Below, piece after piece: positions 27,402-36,657 of a stretch of 36,748 nucleotides of DNA. The translations under genes were made by a program, and so were the position numbers. The stretch is from IMG/VR virus record IMGVR_UViG_3300049595_001589, positions 1 through 36,748 of that record, one strand, 5' to 3'. Each line of letters begins with the position of its first letter. Within the stretch, counting starts at the first letter, position 1. Under the pieces are notes generated by a model, which was not told the origin of the DNA, ran no database searches, and saw nothing but the letters and a program-made list of their open reading frames with translations. This DNA is from a virus.

Positions 27402-28946
27402 ATGCCATTTCAAGGGTTCACAATGTCACCGCCCTATGGCGGGTTGGATGCAGTAAGTCCAATAGACAATATGGATCCAGCTTTTGCTCTGGAATTGGTA
27501 AACATATTCCCTGGAGCCGGAGCGCCATCGGTTAGACTAGGGTATACCAAGTTTAATAACAGTGGCACAACTATTCCAGCAACGCCAATTAACTTTATGC
27601 GGGAACTACCGCTAAAAACAGGTGTTAAGCACCTTATAGCGGCCACAGACAGCGCTATTTATAAGATACTATCTGACGGGTCGGTAAGCGCTGTTACTGG
27701 CACCACGGCGATTACAGACGGCAAATTTAACTCTGAAATCTTTGCCAATAACCTTTACCTTTGCAACGGCGCACAAACTCCACAGGTTTATACGGGAACT
27801 GGTAATGCAGCCGATGTTACGTTTACTTGCAGTGCTGGCCTATTAAACCTAATTACCTGCGCTACTTGGAAACGAAGATTATATTTTATTCAAAAGAACA
27901 GTACTTCAGTTTGGGTTCACGCTTCAGTAGATGTTCCAGGTACAGGCGGGTCGCCTAAGTTAGATGAAATTGTTGATATAACTTACGCCTTAAAAAAGGG
28001 CGGTTATTTATTATTTGCTGGAAGTTATACAAATCAAATTGCATCTACTTCTCAAGACTTATTTTTTGCTTGCAGTTCTGAAGGGGAGGTAGTTTTTTAT
28101 AGTGGAACAAGTCCTTCCGATTGGTCGTTAGTAGCGCATTTCTATATAGCCAAGCCAGTAGGTTATAGAGCTTTTATTCGGTTTGATGCGGATATCTGGA
28201 TCCTTACTCAAGACGGTGTTGTACCTGTTTCCAGTTTATTTCAGGCCGATGCTGCTACCGCTGTTAATATTGTAAGCGGTAAAGTAAATCCAATTATTTC
28301 CGCTGCCGCTGAAACTTTTCCATTTTCGCATGATTGGTCGGGTTTTGTTTGGCCTAGAGGTCGAAGAGTCTATATATCAGTTCCGCAATCAAGCACAGAA
28401 AATTATTTCTTGGTGTACTCAATGGACACTAAAGGTTGGACTACTTTTAAACTTTTTAGTGGCACCCATGCCAACTCATCTTGCTACGCCTTTGAGCAAC
28501 CGTTTTACGGCTCCCTTACAGGAGTTGTTTACGAAGGGGAGAGCGGCCAAGCAGATGCGGTGACACCTACGTCATCGGGAGAAGCTATTCTTTTTGCAGG
28601 TCGAACAGCTTTTAGCTTTTATGGTAGCCGAGGTAATTATAAAGCTTTCAAAGATATTAGACCTTTATTAAAAGTAAAGAGAGGGGTTACATTAAGTATA
28701 GGGTTAGATACTGACTTTAAGCGAAGTGCAGTAACAACCAATGTGACAGTTCCACCAAGTAATTTTACACCTTGGGGGAGTCCGTGGGGTAGTCCTTGGT
28801 CGGCTGATGTAACCTATACTTTTGATAGGTACGCTGTAAAAGGACAGGGCCATTGTGCAGCAGTAAGGTTTGGTGGTGCTATTAAAAACACTACGATGGA
28901 TATATACGGATTTGAAATTCGGTATGATTTAGGTGGACAGGTATAG
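27402..28946 (+). CDS. Tail hub / packaged-DNA stabilisation protein, P22 gp10-like, 514 aa
   Basis: A 514-residue beta-rich protein opening MSPPYGGLDAVSPIDNMDPA and NIFPGAGAPSVRLGYTKFNN, with many repeated blade-like segments: HLIAATDSAIYKILSDGSVS, TWKRRLYFIQKNSTSVWVHA, DADIWILTQDGVVPVSSLFQ and VYSMDTKGWTTFKLF. The N-terminal pattern and length (P22 gp10 is 472 residues) fit the propeller-like tail factor that plugs the portal below gp4. The SPWGSPWGSP region near the end looks like a linker before a C-terminal strand. Family assignment is inferred. Confidence 0.65.
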   Translation: MPFQGFTMSPPYGGLDAVSPIDNMDPAFALELVNIFPGAGAPSVRLGYTKFNNSGTTIPATPINFMRELPLKTGVKHLIAATDSAIYKILSDGSVSAVTGTTAITDGKFNSEIFANNLYLCNGAQTPQVYTGTGNAADVTFTCSAGLLNLITCATWKRRLYFIQKNSTSVWVHASVDVPGTGGSPKLDEIVDITYALKKGGYLLFAGSYTNQIASTSQDLFFACSSEGEVVFYSGTSPSDWSLVAHFYIAKPVGYRAFIRFDADIWILTQDGVVPVSSLFQADAATAVNIVSGKVNPIISAAAETFPFSHDWSGFVWPRGRRVYISVPQSSTENYFLVYSMDTKGWTTFKLFSGTHANSSCYAFEQPFYGSLTGVVYEGESGQADAVTPTSSGEAILFAGRTAFSFYGSRGNYKAFKDIRPLLKVKRGVTLSIGLDTDFKRSAVTTNVTVPPSNFTPWGSPWGSPWSADVTYTFDRYAVKGQGHCAAVRFGGAIKNTTMDIYGFEIRYDLGGQV

Positions 28947-28948
28947 TT

Positions 28949-29908
28949 ATGGCAAAGACAGGCGCACTAGCAAGAGATCCAAAAGCTCCATCATTTAAAT
29001 ACGCTGAAAACAAAGCTGCGTATGGCGCGTTAAATCCACAACAGCAACAGCGCTATCAGCGCATCCTACAAAATAAAGGTCGTGGCGCTGCAAACGCTTT
29101 TTTGGGTAAGACTTCTGGTCAAACAGTAAGACAACCAGGGCAGGGAGGTCAGGTATCAACTCAACCAGTTGGAGCTACACCGTTTGGCGAATTATCGCCT
29201 GAACAGCAGATGAATCAAATGGGTGATGTTAGTGGCGGAGTATTTAATCAGATGGGTGGTTATGCTCAGCAGTTTAACCCCCAAACTTTCCAACAGCAGT
29301 ACGAACCGCAGTTTCAACAGGCGATGGACAAAGCTAGGCAATCCGTAATGGGTCAGTTTGAGCAAAGAACAGGCCAAGCATTTGCTAAAGAGAGGCAAGA
29401 TTTTGAAACTGCTATGGCTAATCGCGGTGTCGCGCCTGGCAGCCAGCAGTATCAAACCGAATTGCAAGGCTTAACTGATAGGCAAGATAGAGCTCGTCAA
29501 GAAGCTATGAACGCAGCAGAGCAAGCGGCTCAGGGTATTCAAGCTCAAGGTTATCAGCAAGCTACAGGAGCAGCAATGTTGCCAGGTGAGATAGCCGGAC
29601 AGTTTTTACCGCCGTCAATGGCTCAGTATCAGCAAGCTGCAAACATGCAGACTATGACTCAACAGCAGCAATTTAACAAAGAACTTGCCGCACTAGAAAA
29701 CAAATACAGGTTGCAACAGATTAAAGCTACCCCTCGTGGTGGCGGTGGTGGTGGCGGCGGTGGGTTAGATCCGTATCAACAATATGATTTAGCTCAAACC
29801 ATGGGTCGATACAATGAGCAAGCTCCGCAACCGAATCCTTTGTCGCAAGCGGCTGCATCATTTGCGGGTAGTTTTGGAGCGGGCATGGCTAGTAGGTATG
29901 GAAAGTAA
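28949..29908 (+). CDS. Gln/Ala-rich internal virion protein, 319 aa
   Basis: A 319-residue protein: a helical start (YGALNPQQQQRYQRILQNKG), a long Gln-rich region with coiled-coil tendency (FQQAMDKARQSVMGQFEQRT, LQGLTDRQDRARQEAMNAAE), a run of nine Gly (GGT/GGC repeats near 29737-29764), and a small Ala/Gly end. The composition matches podovirus ejection proteins and its neighbours on both sides. No enzymatic motif. The stop of the previous gene is two bases before its ATG. Confidence 0.55.
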   Translation: MAKTGALARDPKAPSFKYAENKAAYGALNPQQQQRYQRILQNKGRGAANAFLGKTSGQTVRQPGQGGQVSTQPVGATPFGELSPEQQMNQMGDVSGGVFNQMGGYAQQFNPQTFQQQYEPQFQQAMDKARQSVMGQFEQRTGQAFAKERQDFETAMANRGVAPGSQQYQTELQGLTDRQDRARQEAMNAAEQAAQGIQAQGYQQATGAAMLPGEIAGQFLPPSMAQYQQAANMQTMTQQQQFNKELAALENKYRLQQIKATPRGGGGGGGGGLDPYQQYDLAQTMGRYNEQAPQPNPLSQAAASFAGSFGAGMASRYGK

Positions 29909-29913
29909 ACATC

Positions 29914-31506
29914 ATGGCAGATGGATTAGCAGAAGCATTACTTGGGTTAAATTTCTCACCGGCACAAGACCCTTACGGCTTGGCTCAACAGGCAGTAGCT
30001 ACCTCTACGCCTAGCCTTATATCGCCGTATGCTTCAACAGGAAAGGCCATTGGTATTGGGTTAGGTTCGGTATTGCTTCAATCATTATTAGGCTACCAAG
30101 CCCGTCAGAGTGCCTTACAAGATACTTTACAGGCTAATACTTTAGCTAATCAGATGCTTCAAATGCAAACGCCAGAGGAGCGTACTGCTTTAATCGGCCA
30201 AGAAGGAGTCCCATCGGCTATTGGTTCTAGGCTTTCTACTTTGGCTACTGCACTAACGGCTCAAGAAAAAACAAGGGAAAACGCCTTGGCACTAAGTGGC
30301 GGTCAGGAAGTAGCAAAATTAAAAGCTATGGCCGATTATTTTAATACGCCAGAAGGACAGCAAGCGAGAGAATTTGAACTTAATAAAATTAGAGAAGAAG
30401 CGGCAGCTCGCAGCAGCATTAGCCCAGAAACACGATTAGAATTAGCACGATTAAGAAATGAAGGAATAATTGCCGGAGCGGTAACTCGTGGTGGAGAAGC
30501 TCGAAGTTTAGAAGTTTTGCGACAAGCAGGTAAAGAAACACTGCAAACACAACGAGATGCTGCTGCTGATAAACGCACAATGATGTCAATTGAAGCGCGT
30601 TCAGGAGATGCAGAAAAACAGCGCGAATGGAAAGCTGAGCAAAATAAAATACAAACACAATATAGTAAAGAACTTGCTCAATATAAAGCTCAATTAGGAA
30701 TTGAAGCTGCTGGACAAAAAGAACAATTATTAAACGATATACGCATACAAAACATGAAAGAAGGCGATGATGCTGATACTGCATTGTTAAATGCAAAAGC
30801 AACTATCGCACAGCGAATGCAAAAAGAGTTGCTACAAGAAAAAGATCGCATGGGTCGAGAGCGAATGCAGGAATATAATCAAGCCATCATTGAACGCACA
30901 AAATTGCGTAAACAACTTGATGCAGAATATCCAACACTTACGGCCAAAGTAAAAGATGACGCTGCTAATGCCACGGCTTTTGGCAATCTAGCTAAAACTT
31001 TGGCTGGAGATATTCGCAAAATATCGTCTTATCCAGAATATAGAGCAATTAAGGCAATGTCTGCTCTAGGTGATGAGCAATTAAAAAGCCGAACTATTGA
31101 CATAGCAGACCGACTTACCAGATTGCGTTCTGGTATGGCAACTCGTGGCGCTGAAGATGAAAAGCTAGAAAAAATTGCATTGGGAGATCTAACTGTTGGT
31201 CCACAAGAAGCTGCAAGTATTCTTGAACGATTGGCAAACGATACTTTGCAATATGCTGCTGATAAAGTTGCTACGCAAACACAAAGTCCAACCAATTTAG
31301 TTAATATGATGCGCCAATCTGCTCAGTCAAATACGCAGGTTTCACTACAGCCGCGCATATATCAGGGAGGTAGTAGCGAACAAGGTAATGCCGCTGATAT
31401 ATTTGTTACAGAATTAAAATCCAAATACGGTGCAGATTGGAAAATTAAAATGAGCCCTGATGAAAAAGCCGCAGCAGCAGCGTTAATTAGAGCAGGGAGG
31501 CAGTAA
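29914..31506 (+). CDS. Coiled-coil internal virion protein, putative ejection protein, 530 aa
   Basis: A 530-residue protein. The N-terminus MADGLAEALLGLNFSPAQDP is followed by a hydrophobic stretch (about 40-63, TGKAIGIGLGSVLLQSLLGY) and a long charged helical body to about residue 470 (IREEAAARSSISPETRLELA, QYSKELAQYKAQLGIEAAGQ). Helical internal proteins of this size are typical of the ejection apparatus beside a transglycosylase-bearing partner, which here is the next gene. Stop and start overlap by one base (TAATG). Confidence 0.6.
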   Translation: MADGLAEALLGLNFSPAQDPYGLAQQAVATSTPSLISPYASTGKAIGIGLGSVLLQSLLGYQARQSALQDTLQANTLANQMLQMQTPEERTALIGQEGVPSAIGSRLSTLATALTAQEKTRENALALSGGQEVAKLKAMADYFNTPEGQQAREFELNKIREEAAARSSISPETRLELARLRNEGIIAGAVTRGGEARSLEVLRQAGKETLQTQRDAAADKRTMMSIEARSGDAEKQREWKAEQNKIQTQYSKELAQYKAQLGIEAAGQKEQLLNDIRIQNMKEGDDADTALLNAKATIAQRMQKELLQEKDRMGRERMQEYNQAIIERTKLRKQLDAEYPTLTAKVKDDAANATAFGNLAKTLAGDIRKISSYPEYRAIKAMSALGDEQLKSRTIDIADRLTRLRSGMATRGAEDEKLEKIALGDLTVGPQEAASILERLANDTLQYAADKVATQTQSPTNLVNMMRQSAQSNTQVSLQPRIYQGGSSEQGNAADIFVTELKSKYGADWKIKMSPDEKAAAAALIRAGRQ

Positions 31507-34310
31507 TGGCTGATGCTTTAGCTGAATTAGAAGATGCATTGGGGATAACCGCGACTCCAACGCCCACTCCTAATTTTACGCCTACTTCTACGCCTCAACC
31601 TGAACTGAGCTTTTTAGAGCGAATGCGACAAAGCTCCTATGGTATTCCACAACCGTTTAGAGCTCTTGGTGATATTGGTTTATCAGTAATAGAAAACCCT
31701 AGAGTTATTCCAGAAGAAGGAGCGTCGATTGCTGGTAGCATTGTTGGCGGTGCCGCTGGAACCGTATTGGGTGGGCCAGTAGGCAGCATATTAGGCGGGG
31801 CATTAGGTTCATACGCCGATGTGCCGGTACAAATGGGGCTTGATTATTTACTCGGAACAACTCCAACAAGCAGTCGTTTAAGTCAAGCAACGCAAGAGGC
31901 AGAATTAGGCGCTGTTATTGAAACAGGATTACGAGGTGCTGGAGCATTAGGACGAACAGTTGCGCCAATAGCTAAAAAAGCTACGGGATTAGTTAGCCGC
32001 TTTGTCGGCCCTTCAACGGAAGAAGCAGCGCAGCGTTTAGTTGGTCAAGAACTTGCAAAAGCTATTACCCCACAAAAATTAATACAAGCAGCAACAGAAA
32101 AAGAAGCGCTTGGGTCTGTAGGGCAATCTTTAACTACTGCTGATGTTACTGGCTCAAAACAATTAGCTCGTATGCAAGAGCTTTTATCTGGGCAAGATTT
32201 AGGCCAAGCAAACATTACATTTGCAGAGACAGCAGCAAAGCAATTAGATGATTTAGATCAAGCCGCACTTAATATGTCGGCATTAAAAGATCCAAACCCC
32301 AAACGAGCCGGAGAAGCTGCTAGGGAGTTATTAGAAAAAGCTAGAGAAGCACAAAATGCTAGTGCAGGGGGAAAGTTTACAAGCGATCTCCGAGAAATTG
32401 CAGCGCCGTCTGTAGGGTTGCGTAAAGCGGCAACAGAAGAAGTAGATAGAATCTACAAAGGCTCAGATGTTCTTGGGCCATCAGGAGAGTTAGAAAGTCT
32501 TGTTGAAAAAATTAAAGCGCTTGATGCCGCTCCTAAAAAGCAAAAAACACCTGCAGGGTTTGGCAGACAAGCCGCAGAACCAACTGCAAAGCTTACAAAA
32601 ACAAATGTTGGTGCTTTGCAAGACTTGCGCTCTCAAGCGTTAGAGTTGTCTCGTTCAGCTACTCGCGGTTCTCGTGATGAGCTTTTAGCAGATAGACTTA
32701 GCGAGATGCTTGCTAAGAAGATTGATGAAGTTCCTGGTACAGAGCGATTAAAGGATGCTCAACGGTCTTGGCGAGAATATAAGCAGCGTTGGTTTAGGAG
32801 CGAAGATGGCCAATTAAGCCCGTTAGCTAAATTACTTCGCAAACAAAACCCTGAAGATATTATTACTTCGGTTAGTAAAAAATCAGCAGTAGCAGATGAA
32901 TACGCAAAAGTATTAGGTGGTTTAGAACCTAATAAGTTAGCTACTGAAATGGCTGATTTTGTTCAGCAGCAAACTGTCGATAAAAAGTTAAAATGGTTGC
33001 GTAGTAAACGTGCGGTATTTGTAGATAGTCCAATAGCCCCAGTATTACAGCAATGGGAAGATGCGTTAGCTAAAATACAAAATACTGCTGAAGCTGCTGA
33101 TGTAAAAGGTTTGTCTGCTCAAAATATAGACACGCAAGCAACAAGTTTAATTCGTGCGTTAGGCGGCACAGGTAAAGAAGCAATAGCTTCTGGTGCAGAA
33201 GCAAGTGCACTATCTGCTATGCGCAATGTTGGGCGGTCTGGAATAACGTCAGCATTAGGCGGCAAATTGGCGGGTGTTACTGCTGGCGTTGGCGAAAGAT
33301 TGTTAAGTGGCACAATACAAGAAAGCACTGGAAGAACTGCTAGTGCATTAGCTCAAGCTTTAAGCGACCCAAGTACAGCTCTAAAATATATTAATGATGC
33401 TGCAATATACGGCAAAGAAGAGGCGGCAAGAATAGCTTTGCAAGATCAGCAAATAAACCAGGCTATGTCGTTAGTGCAATCTCTTACCCCACAAGCAGCG
33501 GCAGTAAGTCGTGGCGCTGGGTTATTTACGCCTAGATTTCAAACCGAACAACCTGTTGTTGTTCCGACAGCATCTCCCACGATGAGTCAGACAGAGGCTA
33601 GTCAATTAGATGCTTTAGATGAATTGAAAGCAGCGCTGGGAGATTTCACAGCAGAGCCTACGCCAGAACCTACCCCACAACCTGAAACCGTTCAGGTAGG
33701 CAAGCAAAACGTAAGCATACCTACAGGCGAAGAGTACAGCGAACCACGATTAGTTAAAGCAGTGATTGGCGCTGAATCTACGTTTAATCCTAAAGCTGTT
33801 AGTCCTGTTGGCGCTGCTGGTTTAATGCAACTAATGCCAGCTACGGCTAAGGATTTAGGTCTTACGTCAGAGCAACGATTTGATCCAGATAAGAATGTTG
33901 AAGCTGGTAGCAGATACTTAAAGCAATTAGAAGATGAATTTGGCGACAAAAAGGTAGCACTAGCCGCTTACAACTGGGGCATGGGCAACGTGTCTAAAGC
34001 TGTTAAAAAGCTAAAAGCAGAAGGTGAGCCAGTTACCTGGGAAAATATAAAAAGTGTTACAAGAGTTCCAAGTGAAACTAGAGAATATGTTAAAAAAGTA
34101 ATGTTGCTTCGTAAGTACGATGATTTTGATTTGGCAAAAATAGCCGTAAAGGTAGGCGAAGTTAAATTAGATGAAGTATTATCAAAATATAAAACCGCTG
34201 GTAAATTTACTGTTGGCGATGTGTTAGATGATTTAGGAATTGATGCAAAAGATGTGCGCGTAAAACGTGGCAATGTATTGCAAGCAGCAAATAATTTAAT
34301 AGAAGCGTAA
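31506..34310 (+). CDS. Virion-borne lytic transglycosylase, putative ejection protein, 934 aa
   Basis: A 934-residue protein. Residues about 75-105 are a glycine-zipper hydrophobic segment (IAGSIVGGAAGTVLGGPVGS). A long helical body follows to about 680, then Pro-rich linkers. An SLT domain lies at about 740-860: LVKAVIGAESTFNPKAVSPV with Glu757 as probable catalytic residue, GAAGLMQLMPATAKDLGLTS, EAGSRYLKQL and ALAAYNWGMGNVSKAVK. The domain would open peptidoglycan during DNA entry. In T7 gp16 the SLT domain is N-terminal; here it is near the C-terminus. The N-terminus resembles the preceding protein (MADxLAE). Confidence 0.82.
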   Translation: MADALAELEDALGITATPTPTPNFTPTSTPQPELSFLERMRQSSYGIPQPFRALGDIGLSVIENPRVIPEEGASIAGSIVGGAAGTVLGGPVGSILGGALGSYADVPVQMGLDYLLGTTPTSSRLSQATQEAELGAVIETGLRGAGALGRTVAPIAKKATGLVSRFVGPSTEEAAQRLVGQELAKAITPQKLIQAATEKEALGSVGQSLTTADVTGSKQLARMQELLSGQDLGQANITFAETAAKQLDDLDQAALNMSALKDPNPKRAGEAARELLEKAREAQNASAGGKFTSDLREIAAPSVGLRKAATEEVDRIYKGSDVLGPSGELESLVEKIKALDAAPKKQKTPAGFGRQAAEPTAKLTKTNVGALQDLRSQALELSRSATRGSRDELLADRLSEMLAKKIDEVPGTERLKDAQRSWREYKQRWFRSEDGQLSPLAKLLRKQNPEDIITSVSKKSAVADEYAKVLGGLEPNKLATEMADFVQQQTVDKKLKWLRSKRAVFVDSPIAPVLQQWEDALAKIQNTAEAADVKGLSAQNIDTQATSLIRALGGTGKEAIASGAEASALSAMRNVGRSGITSALGGKLAGVTAGVGERLLSGTIQESTGRTASALAQALSDPSTALKYINDAAIYGKEEAARIALQDQQINQAMSLVQSLTPQAAAVSRGAGLFTPRFQTEQPVVVPTASPTMSQTEASQLDALDELKAALGDFTAEPTPEPTPQPETVQVGKQNVSIPTGEEYSEPRLVKAVIGAESTFNPKAVSPVGAAGLMQLMPATAKDLGLTSEQRFDPDKNVEAGSRYLKQLEDEFGDKKVALAAYNWGMGNVSKAVKKLKAEGEPVTWENIKSVTRVPSETREYVKKVMLLRKYDDFDLAKIAVKVGEVKLDEVLSKYKTAGKFTVGDVLDDLGIDAKDVRVKRGNVLQAANNLIEA

Positions 34311-34319
34311 GGAGCATAT

Positions 34320-35198
34320 ATGTCTTGGTCGGGAGGAAGTTACACAAAAGGTAATTCAGCAACTGGTGGTTGGGCTGGCGATGCTAGTCTTGGCACTGGC
34401 ATAGAGCCTAGTCGTCACGATATACAAGATAATGATTTCCAAGATGGTATTAACAACTGCGTAGCGAAAGACGGCCAGAACTCCATGATTGCCGACTTGA
34501 ACCTGGGTGGATACAAGCCAGTAAACCTAGCTGCTGGTACTGCTGCTGCACCTGCTATTTGCGCTGGCAATGATGCTACCACGGGTATTTTCTCACCGGC
34601 TGCGTATAACATTGGTATTGCCACTAATAGTGTTGAGCGAGTTAGGGTTGATGGAGCTGGTTTAATTTATGTTAATGCCACAACCAGTGCTGGAGTTACG
34701 GCTCAAGTTCATTTGAGATCCACTACGGCAACAAGGCCAGCTTTGTTAGTTCATCAAGGAGTAGCGGATACAGCAGCAGCCTTTCAAGTATCTAAACAAA
34801 CCAATAGCAATACTCAAGATTATGTGTACTTTGTTTACAATAATGGGGCTAGTGGTAACGGTAAAATTGTTGGAAATGGCGCGGATCAAGCAGCCTTTGG
34901 CTCTTATTCAGACGAAAGATTAAAGGAAAATATACAAGAACTATCGCCACAACTTGCACATATACTTGCTTTAAGACCTGTAGAGTTTGATTACAAAAAT
35001 GGATCTGGACATCAAATTGGTTTTATTGCTCAAGAAGTGGAACCGATCTATCCGGATGTTGTTAGTACAGATGTAAGAACTGATATGCTAACTCTCGCCG
35101 GACTTGGCAAATGGGATGCGCGATTAGTTAAAGCCATCCAAGAACTAAACGCTAAAGTAGACGCCCTAGAAGCAAGAGTAGCTGAGCTTGAAGCATGA
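34320..35198 (+). CDS. Short tail spike with S74 intramolecular chaperone, 292 aa
   Basis: A 292-residue protein. The C-terminal part from about residue 199 is the S74 (endosialidase-type) chaperone: YSDERLKENIQELSPQLAHI, RPVEFDYKNGSGHQIGFIAQ, EVEPIYPDVVSTDV, then a coiled-coil end (LNAKVDALEARVAELEA). Autocleavage is expected just before the SDERLKEN serine after trimer folding. Only about 198 residues remain for virion attachment and receptor binding, short for a spike. TAAGGAGCATAT precedes the ATG. It is the receptor-binding candidate of this phage. Confidence 0.8.
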   Translation: MSWSGGSYTKGNSATGGWAGDASLGTGIEPSRHDIQDNDFQDGINNCVAKDGQNSMIADLNLGGYKPVNLAAGTAAAPAICAGNDATTGIFSPAAYNIGIATNSVERVRVDGAGLIYVNATTSAGVTAQVHLRSTTATRPALLVHQGVADTAAAFQVSKQTNSNTQDYVYFVYNNGASGNGKIVGNGADQAAFGSYSDERLKENIQELSPQLAHILALRPVEFDYKNGSGHQIGFIAQEVEPIYPDVVSTDVRTDMLTLAGLGKWDARLVKAIQELNAKVDALEARVAELEA

Positions 35199-35614
35199 AA
35201 CGGTTACGCTTAGTCAGAATATCAGAATACAATGGCGCAACTTTGGGTGTGCTTTGTATCGATGATGCTCCTGAGTTTGTAACCTTAGAAGATGCTTGGC
35301 GAGCTAATGAGCGTAGAATTAGCTGCATACCTGTAGGGCGGTATAAGGTTATGCCAAGGGTTAGTCCTAAGTTTGGCAAGACTTGGCAGGTTATGGACGT
35401 GGTAGAAAGGGACCATATCTTGTTTCATGCTGGAAATACGCACAAAGATACGCACGGGTGCATATTATTAGGCATGCAGTTTGGTACGATTGGAAATGAG
35501 TCGGCTATCTTAGCCAGTAAGTCAGCGTTTAATCGCTTTCTTGACTTAATGGCGGGTACTCCCGAAGCAGAGTTAGTAATAATTGATGCTTACGGTGGTG
35601 GGAGAGTACATTAG
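35195..35614 (+). CDS. DUF5675 family protein, 139 aa
   Basis: A 139-residue protein with the DUF5675 layout: LVRISEYNGATLGVLCIDDA, FVTLEDAWRANERRISCIPV, GRYKVMPRVSPKFGKTWQVM, ILFHAGNTHKDTHGCILLGM, and FLDLMAGTPEAELVI. The H-A-G-N-T-x-x-D-T-x-G-C-I segment resembles active-site loops of L,D-transpeptidase-like folds, but the family role is not established. It begins the lysis-region cluster, in an ATGA overlap with the spike gene, so a part in lysis or wall processing is plausible. Confidence 0.75.
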   Translation: MKRLRLVRISEYNGATLGVLCIDDAPEFVTLEDAWRANERRISCIPVGRYKVMPRVSPKFGKTWQVMDVVERDHILFHAGNTHKDTHGCILLGMQFGTIGNESAILASKSAFNRFLDLMAGTPEAELVIIDAYGGGRVH

Positions 35615-35854
35615 ATGGGCCATGATGTTACTGAAATTAAGTATTGGGTGGATATTGGTATTAAAGCCGCTATTGGCGTTTTGGTGTCTATTATCGGCAT
35701 GGATTACCGCAGTGTGAAGAATAGCTTGAGGGAGCTCGAGTCTCATAAGTATACGGTAACTGCGGAGGTGCAAGTTATTCAGGCGGAGCTAGCTTTTATC
35801 AAGAATCGCCTTGAGCGAATTGATGGTAAGCTAGATAAAGTATTAGAACGATGA
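35615..35854 (+). CDS. Membrane/coiled-coil lysis-region protein, 79 aa
   Basis: A 79-residue protein starting directly after the DUF5675 stop. Residues about 9-30 (YWVDIGIKAAIGVLVSIIGM) form one membrane segment; the rest is a charged coiled coil (VKNSLRELESHKYTVTAEVQ, LAFIKNRLERIDGKLDKVLE). One TM plus coiled coil is the plan of Rz-type spanin subunits and XhlA-like proteins. It precedes a signal-peptide-bearing Cys-rich protein with an ATGA overlap. The exact lysis role is unproven. Confidence 0.6.
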   Translation: MGHDVTEIKYWVDIGIKAAIGVLVSIIGMDYRSVKNSLRELESHKYTVTAEVQVIQAELAFIKNRLERIDGKLDKVLER

Positions 35855-36657
35855 GATTGCTGTTACTATTGCTGGTAGCTGGTAGCGTACAAGCTCAAGC
35901 CCCTAGCTTTTTAGCGCTCTGCCACAAAGACTGGAACTGCAAGGCTACTGTAAAGCTCTACGATGGCCAGGAATCAATTGTAACGGGTTGGTTAGAGAAC
36001 ACCTTCAGTGCTAGCTGTGATTGCGCTGAAACTCTTTTAAATGACCCCAGGCGCAAAGTAGCTAGGGTGCACCTAATACAGAGCCCATGCCTAAGAAACA
36101 AGCGCTGCGGTCGTTATGAGGCGTTATGGGGCTATACGGTAGCATCGGCTAGTCGGGCGGCGCTACAGCCTAACAGTCGGTTAAGGAAACGATTTGGTAG
36201 GATATTAGAAACCTTTAGGCGGCGTATCGAGGGTAAGAAGCTTACCTGTTATGTTAGCCCTTGTTTGGAGTGTGACTTATATGAGCCTGCTAGAAGAGTC
36301 CTTGCCGGTTTGGTATCTGCTGCTTTGCCTGGTTGTAGTATTGTGGATAATCCTTATCGCAGACGCTGCCTCCCAGGAACCATTTGTGAAAAGCATGGGG
36401 ATAAACCTACAATCTCTAAGCCGTGTATAGTGGATCTGGATGGCACTGATGGCAGCACTGTTGATCTCAAGAATTGGGTTGCTAGGTATAAGCACTGTGA
36501 TTTATCCTACTATTGGGAACCCTGGATGAATTGCAACAGGGGTGACTTTATTAATCCCAGGAGTCGTAACTGTAAATATAACGCTTCGGTATTTGAAGCT
36601 ACTAAAGGATTATTATGCCAAAACTTTTATCCATCGTTAGACATTTGCTTACCTTAG
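35851..36657 (+). CDS. Secreted Cys-rich protein of the lysis region, possible glycosidase-like fold, 268 aa
   Basis: A 268-residue protein with a clear signal peptide (MRLLLLLLVAGSVQAQ). The mature part has about 19 Cys residues and alternating strand/helix blocks: KVARVHLIQSPCLRNKRCGR, LTCYVSPCLECDLYEPARRV, KPCIVDLDGTD, and CDLSYYWEPWMNCNRGDFIN. The spacing of short hydrophobic strands ending in Glu/Asp/Trp suggests a TIM-barrel hydrolase, so it may be an exported wall or glycan hydrolase. I cannot name a family. The stop lies inside the terminal overlap and its end overlaps the holin start by 43 bases. Confidence 0.5.
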   Translation: MRLLLLLLVAGSVQAQAPSFLALCHKDWNCKATVKLYDGQESIVTGWLENTFSASCDCAETLLNDPRRKVARVHLIQSPCLRNKRCGRYEALWGYTVASASRAALQPNSRLRKRFGRILETFRRRIEGKKLTCYVSPCLECDLYEPARRVLAGLVSAALPGCSIVDNPYRRRCLPGTICEKHGDKPTISKPCIVDLDGTDGSTVDLKNWVARYKHCDLSYYWEPWMNCNRGDFINPRSRNCKYNASVFEATKGLLCQNFYPSLDICLP

